The position numbers were made by a program, and so were the translations under genes. The notes beneath the pieces are model-generated. The model made no database searches. It saw only the letters and a list, made by a program, of their open reading frames with translations, and had not been told where the DNA came from. Shown here in pieces: positions 10,118 through 19,300 of a stretch of DNA of 64,000 bases (position 1 is its first letter; every line of letters begins with the position of its first letter). The stretch covers positions 496,001 through 560,000 of the forward strand of contig VHIT02000002.1 in assembly GCA_009768925.2 (NCBI GenBank). Reading direction: 5' to 3'. This DNA is from Cryptosporidium bovis (taxonomy: Eukaryota > Apicomplexa > Conoidasida > Eucoccidiorida > Cryptosporidiidae).

Positions 10118-10903
10118 TTAGACTTCTGAGTCATAGACTGTCTTACCTACTACCATGTAAGACTTATCTGACATCCTAATAACTTCATTACCAAAGCCAC
10201 AAAATGCACCGACAAAAATACCGATTACGTAGCAATAATACTTTTGTTTCATCATAGATATGTTTATATAATGTATTTGTTCATGTGAATCTTCAACAAG
10301 TCCAAACAAGAACCCAAAAATCACACCTATAAGTAGTGATGAGCAGACAACGAACACAATCTGTGCTTTTGAGTTTATTAGTAATGGATAATCATTGCTG
10401 TAAATCAAGCCAGACAAATAATTTACGACGTCAACCAGAGAGAATGCAAGCGCAAACGAAACGGATAGACCAAGCAGAGTGTATACTGGGACTCTGACAA
10501 TAGGAGATGTACCGATGAACCAATCATTCTCAAGTAGAAAACATATTAGTCCTGAAAATGCAATTAAGCAGGAAAAAATTAGTAAGAATTTCCTCTTATT
10601 AATACCACTCTCCTCGTTGTGTGCAACAGTTACGTAGACCTTCCAATATATTAGCCCCCCAATCACAACAAATAGGATGCCAAAATAAGTTGAAAAGAAT
10701 GGTGACAAACTAATTTCTACCAGAGTTGCATTTACTGTGACTGAGACTATCACTCCCAGAACAATCCCGACAAGTGTGCTTATTAATCCTCTCTTTGTAA
10801 GAGATCCTTCATAATTGAGAGTTTCAATAGCTTCAGATATAGATGACATTAAGGTACCTATTCTTTGGAATATAGCTTCCCCCTTTCCTGAAAATATTTT
10901 CAA
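10118..10903 (-). CDS. multi-pass membrane protein of unknown function
   Basis: 261 residues with about six hydrophobic segments (roughly 40-62, 68-88, 104-122, 135-165, 180-202, 222-242) and a short hydrophilic N-terminus. I do not recognise the family. The ATG at 10903 is only three bases after the stop of the spliced upstream gene. The sequence TATTTTCAG just inside the frame looks like a splice acceptor, so the true start could be the internal Met at residue 19 or an upstream exon could be joined here. A TTGGxxGTxP-like loop precedes helix 4, with no diagnostic motif. Confidence 0.55.
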   Translation of the reverse strand: MKIFSGKGEAIFQRIGTLMSSISEAIETLNYEGSLTKRGLISTLVGIVLGVIVSVTVNATLVEISLSPFFSTYFGILFVVIGGLIYWKVYVTVAHNEESGINKRKFLLIFSCLIAFSGLICFLLENDWFIGTSPIVRVPVYTLLGLSVSFALAFSLVDVVNYLSGLIYSNDYPLLINSKAQIVFVVCSSLLIGVIFGFLFGLVEDSHEQIHYINISMMKQKYYCYVIGIFVGAFCGFGNEVIRMSDKSYMVVGKTVYDSEV

Positions 10904-10906
10904 CTT

Positions 10907-11262
10907 TTAAAATGAACCCGGGGAGTCGCTTTGTGTTGATAACAATCTCTTGAATGTTGGCGGTATAAACGGTTTCTAAACAAACTTTGCCTGTTACTCT
11001 TCAGAGAAACGCATATACATATACAATTTACGTCACGCCTCGAAATTCTTGTTCCTGTTAGATATTTTATATCATTATTTTTACCATCCCTCTTTTCAAT
11101 CCGTTCATGAACTATTTTAACCCCTATATAGACTGTTGTTGAGCAAAGAACCAAAAATGATGCTGTAAGAGGTTTTATATGTCTCCATCTTATGTGCTTT
11201 CCGTCCCTGTATATATACCAATTCCTAATAAATTGAGGAAGATTATACAGAACTAATGAATC
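10907..11262 (-). CDS. small single-helix membrane protein, spliced, 5' exon not located
   Basis: The frame 11262-11032 encodes a basic, Tyr/Trp-rich segment (LYNLPQFIRNWYIYRDGKH) and one hydrophobic helix (PLTASFLVLCSTTVYIGVKI). A GT-AG intron 11031-10976 then joins in frame to 10975-10907, which ends FIPPTFKRLLSTQSDSPGSF. Unspliced, the frame continues as an unnatural Arg/Cys/His-rich tail, so splicing is preferred. The frame contains no ATG at all. An in-frame stop lies just upstream, and CTTCCTTTCCTTTTGAAG ending at 11263 looks like an acceptor, so at least one 5' exon lies further upstream (11270-11500). Function unknown. Single-helix subunits of larger membrane complexes have this size and layout. 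Confidence 0.5.
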
Positions 11263-11916
11263 CTTCAAAAGGAAAGGAAGTCACAATAAGAAATGCGTTT
11301 TGAACTAAAATAGTTGCAATAGCTACTTGACTAGTCAGAATTCCCGTGTAAATAGTTTATCCTGTATGAGGACATATTAAAATTTCACGGAATTAATCTT
11401 TAAACAACACATTTTTACTTCTAGATATCATATGTACTGAATAGATAATGTTTAGAATGATGGTTTATTGCGACATACAAACAAAATTAAAGTCACTTAA
11501 GTATTTTAGCAACACAGATACAAATTCCAGTGGCAGAAAAATATCCGACATTGGAATCCATCCAAAATATTTGTAACTGTTTAGATAACACCCCTGGTTC
11601 GGGGGCGAACCTGACACATATTGAACGAACCCACAAGATACCTCATGCCTCTAGGTTCGACACCAGTTCATGTATGGGCATAGAGGCCACTACTTCCCAT
11701 TAAACATGGCAATTGAAACTGAATCAGAAAAAAAAATTACCACGGGTCACAACCATAGAATAAAACCGAAACAAATATCGAAAGAATAAACAAAAAGTTA
11801 ACACCTCAGTACCTATACATACTAACTAGGAATGCTCTTGGGTTAATTTATATGTATACTAAGTAGAAATTTAGAAAAGATAGGCAAATAACTTTTGTTT
11901 ATTTCAATAAATCAAG
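11263..11916. other. intergenic with a GC-rich inverted-repeat island
   Basis: 650 bases between eL41 and the small membrane protein, both minus strand. The first 230 bases probably include the missing 5' exon of the latter. The rest is AT-rich except for 11590-11690, which is described separately. No protein-coding frame is recognised. Confidence 0.5.
11590..11690. ncRNA. candidate structured RNA or regulatory element (unassigned)
   Basis: A GC-rich island inside very AT-rich intergenic DNA. GGTTCG (11596-11601) and CGAACC (11606-11611) form a perfect six-pair hairpin with a GGGG loop. A second CGAACC (11626-11631) can pair with GGTTCG at 11654-11659. GCCTCTA (11647-11653) pairs with TAGAGGC (11681-11687) across 27 bases. 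The last two pairings overlap in space and could be alternatives. It is not a tRNA by layout and matches no spliceosomal RNA I can recall. Strand and expression are unknown. Confidence 0.3.
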
Positions 11917-12036
11917 TTATCGAGATCTCTGTCTCATCTTACGTCTCTTTCTTTGAAGGCGACGAGTTCTCTTCTTCTTCCACTTCCATCGCATTTTGGC
12001 TCTAGCCTTCTTGTAACGACTCGCTCCGTGTCCCAT
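11917..12036 (-). CDS. RPL41: ribosomal protein eL41 (RPL41)
   Basis: A 39-codon gene, easily overlooked by size. The protein starts MGHGASRYKKARAKMRWKWK and continues with KKRTRRLQRKRRKMRQRSR, more than half Lys and Arg. This is the complete eL41 helix, preceded by the MxHGASRYKK extension I know from apicomplexan L41 proteins. eL41 sits in the large ribosomal subunit at the intersubunit bridge. Stop TAA at 11919-11917. The extension before the second Met means the ATG at 12036 is the likely start rather than the internal one that animal and yeast proteins begin with. Confidence 0.95.
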   Translation of the reverse strand: MGHGASRYKKARAKMRWKWKKKRTRRLQRKRRKMRQRSR

Positions 12037-12343
12037 TTTTGGTTAAGTGAGAAAAATTACTTACAACTCAATAGAGTAGGCAAGACTAAAAAAGTAATCG
12101 GTACAAATTACTTAGTTGCGCCGCAAAGTTACAAATATATTTCATAACTTAATAAATAAACTTATGTATACACTATGTAGATAAAAACGTAAGGATAACT
12201 ATTTGCGTCTTAGAAGTATTTGTCGCGCCTGAGAAAGACAACAGTTCAGCGGTAACTATTTAAAAATTGATGTATGTTTTTTGTACAATAATCCGAGTTA
12301 TGTTTATATAAAGTTTAATTTCGTGAGGGATTAATAAGTTGCA
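12037..12343. other. divergent promoter region of eL41 and the downstream membrane gene
   Basis: 307 bases between divergent start codons. It contains one GCGGTAA site (12249-12255). Otherwise AT-rich, with no gene seen. Confidence 0.5.
12249..12255 (+). promoter_or_regulatory. GCGGTAA motif
   Basis: The site lies in the sense orientation 89 bases before the start codon at 12344 and belongs to the recurring GCGGT(A/T)A set found upstream of several genes in this window. Confidence 0.4.
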
Positions 12344-13235
12344 ATGAGACTTTTGCCGATGAAGAATTTGGATTTAAGCGTTTTTACTGAAAAACTACAG
12401 AGCAGGTAAACAAATAGCCATGGTTCAAATAAAGCATAGGATCAAGGAAAAGTACATAAATACTGATATACCATTACTATTTTTCAGAAATGCATTATCA
12501 TCTATTTCTCAATATTCGGAAAAAAGTGTCCCAGTTCAATTGTCTTACCCGGACTTAACTATGGCTTTTGGGTTTGATCCTGTATTTAATTCAAAACTGT
12601 TTCAGCAGATAGATTTTGAATCAGAAAGCCAAAACGTTCTTGAAAGGCCTTCTATAATAGTATCAAGTGAATGTAATGACTTTGAATTTATAAGAATAGA
12701 CCTGTATTTCTGGGGATCCTTATATATTTCTTGTTTGGCTCTACTACTTATATATATAACATTATTGCTATTGAACCCGTATTTGCCAAATATATTTGTT
12801 TTTGGTGAATTGAAGCAAGATAAGTGTTTCTTCTACATATTTTGTCTGTTATTAACTGCTTCACCTTTGATTGCTGTTGTAAACAGATTGCCGTTATTTA
12901 TGATGCTATACAAGGCTGTTCATCCAAGTGCAACTTTACTACTATGTGCACTTTTTCTTAATTATGTTCAAGACGCGATTTTCTTACTCTCTTTCTTGTT
13001 TGCAAGACTTTCGATATCACATTTACAACACAACTTGGTAAGTTTTTCATCTATCATTTGGATTTTATCTTGGATAATTGATGATGCACACATTAATCCA
13101 TGTCCTCTGAATCTTATTTGGAGAATACAATGTACCATCTTTCGGCTGAAATTATCCATTCTTCATTTTTATTCAATTAATCACTTATCTTTGTTTTTAC
13201 AGGTACCACATATTTTCCTGATTGGAACACAATAG
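12344..13235 (+). CDS. spliced multi-pass membrane protein of unknown function
   Basis: The preferred model starts at the ATG at 12344: exon 12344-12405, intron 12406-12487 (GTAAAC...TTTTTCAG), then an exon from 12488. The join gives QSRNALSSISQYSEK in frame, replacing a less convincing start at 12420 that lies inside the intron. A second GT-AG intron, 13038-13202 (GTAAGT...TTTTTACAG), is 165 bases with no in-frame stop. It can be removed (about 214 residues) or retained (about 55 additional residues). The protein has a soluble N-terminus of about 80 residues and then four or more hydrophobic segments. The sequence around RIDLYFWGSLYISCLALLL is faintly Yip1-like, but not enough to assign a family. 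Confidence 0.6.
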
Positions 13236-13323
13236 GAAGTGTTAAATTTTCATTCTTAGAAGCAAAATAGGATAAACTTAAATTACTACTAATATCGACT
13301 ATTTGTTGGCCTAATTACATTGC

Positions 13324-16300
13324 CTAAATTACCTTTGTATCTGAGATCGAAACCTGTAATTTTCTTGAATTAAGCTTTCTGAAGGGCGAATTCTTTGAAT
13401 TTTCCGTGTATTCCCTGTCTGGACGGAGATGTAGGATCGATATCACGAATAATATGAGCGATGTAAGTAAAAGAAACATATTTCTTCGAATTATATACGC
13501 GATCCAGAGAATGTGAGAGAAGAAATCGCCAGTATGGAAACTTTTATTCACAATATTCTCCTTTTCATCAACGAAAAGTATTTGGACGTAGTGCTTTTGC
13601 TTATTAGAGAGGAATTCAAGCGAAATGTTGAGAGATGATTCTTGTGTCTGAGATCGTTCTCTTGAACCTGATAAACCAAAATCATCACTTTTTGATATTT
13701 GAATGACACCTTGAATATTATCCGGAGTGAATTTAACGAGGTACTTTTCAGAACTCTTGCTTTTAATTGAGAAGGCTGTCAATTGAGTATCAAAGTATCC
13801 AAACCAAAAGTGTATATTCAAAGGACTCTTAAAAATTGGATATTCACTTGAACCTTTTGGGATCACCATTTTTATTTGGAACGAAGAATTGGAATCCCAA
13901 TGTTGATTTATCGTAGTACAAGAATGGGAAAAATAAATCGAACTTTTCTCCCTTAAAAATATCGGATGGAAATTTACAAGCACTGGCGAATTCAAAGTAG
14001 TTGATGGATTTATAAGGTGCTTCAATTCCAGTTTAAGTGATTCCTTTCTTAATGAAGTGTTAATAAATAAATATCTCAAATCAAATACACCATTAACTAT
14101 TCGATTTATTGCCTCTTCTGTCAAGTTATCACTTCGAGGGTATATTTCACAGGAAGGTGCTAAATAGTGCACTTTATAGATGGTAACATCCCAAAAAGTT
14201 CTTACATTATAAACATCTCTCAAAATAGGGTCTTCGATTGTACAAATGATATTTTTAATTGGAGGCGAATAATAAATGTTACTGAAAAATGGATTGAAAA
14301 GAGTCTTACTTTCCGATTTCTCTGAATAAACAGAAAAAGAAAATGGCATGTTTATCAAAAATTTATCATCTCTCATTTTTAAAAATCCAATACTTTCAGA
14401 AACATTAATTGAACCATTAACAACATTAATATTTACTTCTATACCAGAAAGCAACAATTTTATGGTTTCAGACAAACCGATGTCAAAAGGAATAAAAAGA
14501 ATATCGTTCTCGATTATTTTCACACTGTTTGTACTAGTTTCAAGTTTCCAATAATATTTATTATCTCTTTTATATTCAATGTTTGAATCAAATTCCTCTG
14601 GATTATCAATCCAAAAAATACCAGATGACTTGGACACAGATGGGATATTCCTCATCAAAAGTTCCCATAATTCAAATGGATCAACCCTCTTGTTTATATT
14701 TATACAAGTGAAGTTCGCGTTTCTAGGCTCATTCTTAAATTCCCTTATCTTTGAGTCCAGATTACTGTGTTGAAATGATATAAAAGATCGAGGAATATTC
14801 GTGATATTTAATAATTCCTCTACTAAGGCACTTTTATTTTCAGACTCGCTCAAAAAAACACAAAAAATTAGTCTTTCAGGGATTAAATTTACCATTTTCC
14901 ATTTTAGTGGGTTGAGATGTATTATTGAACCTTTCAAAACATCTATATTAAATACATTTAGCTCCTTCTTTCTATTATTTAAAAGCTCTAGATTTACTTC
15001 ATTGTGTTTATAATTAACTATATCGTATGAATTGTCCATTCCATAATTCGAATAACAAAATGATTGTGAGCCTATGGTAGTTTTATTTATCGATGAAACT
15101 TGAATGACAAAACAAGAAGACTTGATTGAAAAAGGTTTCAAACCATCTACAACATAACCGTGGTCAATGAGAGGAGATTCATTCAAGATATTTTTTAATA
15201 TGGGACTTTCATCTTTAAATTCAATCAGAACCTGGCAAAATCCCACTAAACTACCGATTCTTCCAGATGAATACAGTGGTTCTTTACCTCGGTTTATTAC
15301 ACGTGTGATAATAGTATTGACCATATTCTGATCATTGTAAAAAGAAGATATGTTTACTCTGAGCTTTTCACAGTAACCAATATTTGGATAAACAAATATT
15401 CCCATCGAATTCATAATCAGAATAGAAATTGACAGAGTCCTCGAATCATACTTTGAAACACTTATTACTGACATTTTTGGCTCCGTTGGAACAATGGGAA
15501 TCAATGTTGTCATCGGAAAGTTCTCCTGTATAAATCTTTTCTCTGTAGCTCTAATTATAAAGCTACTCCCTTTGCTTGTATCTAGATGCACAAACTTTGA
15601 GTTATTCACATATAACAGATCGAATTGATCATCATCCCCTATTTCAACATAATTCTGAACCTTAAGGTGATAAATTGTATTATTTACTAAAAAGATAGTT
15701 TTTTCTATGCCATCTATTTCCTCAACTGCATTTATTATTTGTGAACAACTTAGTTGAATATTACTTTCATTATTACTGAAATTGCATTTTAACTCAACTG
15801 AAAGTTCGAACTCCCCACCCTTAATTGGATAAAACAAAATTGAATAATCTTTCATTGAATATATGTCGCTGTTGCACCCACTATCTGGAAATTCATATTT
15901 GAAATTGTAGTACTCTGCTAAATCGTTTTTTATCAATGAAATACATCCGCCACTTTTATCACCACTTTCATCTTTAGTTTGAATGTACCATCTTATATTG
16001 CATTGTGTAAGTAGTGAAGGAATGAACTGGGAGTTGTGGAAATATTGAATTATTTCATTGTCATTCTTCAGAGCCCTAAGCATGTAAATTTTTTTATAAC
16101 CAATGTACGTAAATTGTGGGTCTGAGGAAATAATATCAATTTTATCTGGGATATCAACAAATACATCAATACTAGTTGAATACAATAAAGATTTAAAAAT
16201 TATATCTCCACCTTTTATTTTACTTAAAAAATACTCTATTCTCACCCTAGCGTTACCTATTGTTCCTAAAGGTTCCAAAATTAACTGACTGCTATTTCGA

Positions 16301-19300
16301 ATAAGCAAAATGTTGTCACGCAAGATGTCATTACTAACCATCTCTTTCTCACCATCCTCCGCTAAATACATATTCCACTGAAATTCTAGATCTCCAATGC
16401 TATATCCCACAGGCCCCCCCGTAAAACTTAAATGTAATGGGTATCCAAAAGGAAACAAAAATATTTTGTCTATTCCCGATTCTAATTCAATTGAATCATA
16501 TACCTTTAGGTTCACAGAGTTCGAGTAAATGACATTATTTGAATAAACATCAAATGCCTTTGCTCTAAACTTTACATCAATATCATGTAGTAATATTTTT
16601 TCCACCTGAAACAAAACAGAACATAAGAAACTAGTTATTATTATTTCACCCCCAGTATCTGTGTTAGTTGGAATCAAGTATTCAAAATCGCCCTCATTTT
16701 TAATAGAGTTTTCTATATTATACATTATCTCAACCCTAACATTATTTTGCCAAGGTTCCATGATTTTGCCCTTGTTGTTAGTTAATAACACAATTAAAAA
16801 TGTATTCATTATGTTGTTTGTTATACATATGGACCTGTCTAAACAAGGAATATTGTTTTCTCTTGAATATTTAAAGTTGTAAATGTACTTGTTAAGCTCC
16901 AATACCCAAATATATTGATATGGAATTCTCATTGTTCCAAAACCCTCACCTGTATCACTAAAAAAAGAATAATCTACACCCTGGATAGTGCCACCCATAT
17001 CTTGGCGTAAGACGGGAAAGAAACGGTCAATCCATATTAACTCAGTTCCGTACAATTTGCTAAATACCAATTCCTTCTTAATGACAAGTTTTGGGAGCAT
17101 CAGTCTATCTTCGACAAAAATAACCATGCTTCTAGAATTTTCGCCATTGAAATAAGCATTCGAGTCCAAACAAAACAAATATGTATTCAAATCCGTCAGT
17201 AAATCTCTACCGATATAGTTATATTTTAAATTTGAGTTTTTCTCTTTTAAATAATCATTGCATAAACTATAATTTATTATACTTCCATCGTGCAAATAAA
17301 TATTGTAGTTATTAGTTCCATATATTACTCCAAGTTGGTGTTGACCTTCTATTAGGTTCCAAGTTCCTAAATCATATATAGAGGCATCTCTATTTAAGCC
17401 TTTGGAATTAACGTGGTAATTCATGGAATCATCATGACTATTTATAACCATATTTGGGGAAATTAGAACTGGAGGTCTAATAAAAATTCCTTTTGTTGAC
17501 ACATTGAATATACATTTGTCACTGTATGGCTCACTGTCCTCATTGTAAATTGGTGGCAGCGCCTCAAACAACAGATCTACATCTCTTATTATGTTATCCT
17601 TATCCAAGTATACCATTAAATCAACAATGTTACTTCCAAGTTTACTATTTTGGTTACCGTAAGTAATAGTATACTCCCTAATGTTATTAACCTTCCAGTC
17701 TACTTTATAACTATTATATGAGAGAAGCATGTTGTGATTTAGATCATAAGATAATGCAACAAATCTATGTATCATTTTCGAGTTAAAATGAAAAGCCAAG
17801 CAATTTTCATTTCTAGAATTACAAGTGTATTTCCCGATTAATGGAGATTCATTAAGCCAAAAAACATTAATATATTCAATTCCCCTACAAAACACTTTTA
17901 TTTGTATTTCTACACTATATACCTGAGTAACCTCTTCATAAAACTCAACAGTAAAATTGTAAATTTCAGATGACTCATCAATACATTGTAATAAAAACGC
18001 ATTTTTACCACTACCTAATTCATTAATACTTGTATTAAAACTACTCCTTTCAGTAGGTGATTCACTCAATTCTCCAATAAATTCATTATTTGAAAAGTAG
18101 AGATCACTTTTGTTATATAGTATTCTAGTAGCCAAAACAGTATCAGTTTCAACGATACCTTCTAAATTAATAACTACACTACTCGACTTCTCAATGAAAA
18201 ATTCGTTGTCCATTACATTTAATGTTTTATAATACTTAAATATTCCTTCTTCAATTATTGGCATAAACTTTAGATCCCCAAATATGTGAATATTTATGCT
18301 TTTGGTAAGAATGATATGTTTGTATTTATTTGAACCAACCACAATCTCAACTCCAAACTCAATAAAATTGTCTATATAAATGTTACCAGGACCTTCAAGT
18401 TTGATCAAGATCTCCTGATCAACCAACTCTATTGAAATAATTCCTTTATCATAATTATAAACCAAATTAACAAATGAATTAGCATAAAGACTTTCAAGTC
18501 TTTCGATACAAAATTCTGTATTTTCATGAAACACGAATTCTTCATTTATTAAAGGTTCGTGGTTATATATGATTTTCAAAACTGAACAAGGATTTCGTAG
18601 TTTTAATATATCCAAAGTTTTCAATCTTTGTGAATACAAATAACTTGCTTCATATTGTGGTTTAACGTCAAAAACGTTTACTCTTGGAATAATTTCCCAT
18701 ATTGGAACAAAATAAAGTTTAATTGAATCCTTGGAAATTGAAGTATAAATAGTGTTGTTGTGTACCACAGCATTGCTTGAAATTGGAGCAAAATCAATTC
18801 TATCGACATAACTTACTATTAATGGTAATACCAAACCCTCTTCTTCGTTCAAACTGCTGCAATCAACTGTATTGTCAATTTCATTTAATTGCATAATAAT
18901 TCCAATATCATAAACAATTATTTCAACTTCTCCTGCAACGTTTTTTGTTACAATAACTCCTGTTAGAGGGTCAATATCCACAATAGAAATGTCTTTACTA
19001 CAAAAGTAAAATGGACCTCTTCCTCCAGAAATATAATCATAAAGATTAATTTTTTCCCCCCCTGGATAGAGAACAATTGGAAAAGAATGGAAATTTGTTG
19101 TCATTTCATCCACAATGTTAATATTCAATGTAGCCTCAATAACTTTGGAATCCCCAGCTTCCTCGAAATTTGAGTAAATCATCTCACCTATAGAAATCAA
19201 TTGAAATGAAATTTCGGTAGAACCTGTTGAAATAGCTTCAAACTGGAAAAGTCCACCATGTATCTGATTATTTCCATTACCTTGTGAAATTGAAATAATA

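Noticed and set aside
10900-11268. Unspliced 122-codon frame with ATGA overlap to the next gene, suggesting bacterial-style coupling
   Set aside because: The frame has a TTG, not ATG, at its start, and a GT-AG intron gives a more natural C-terminus and removes the overlap.
11650-11665. GGTTCGACACC, resembling a tRNA T-loop
   Set aside because: No seven-pair acceptor stem, anticodon arm or D-arm can be arranged around it in either orientation.
12420-12487. Start of the membrane protein at the ATG at 12420
   Set aside because: These bases lie inside a good GT-AG intron. The exon at 12344-12405 joins in frame and supplies an ATG.
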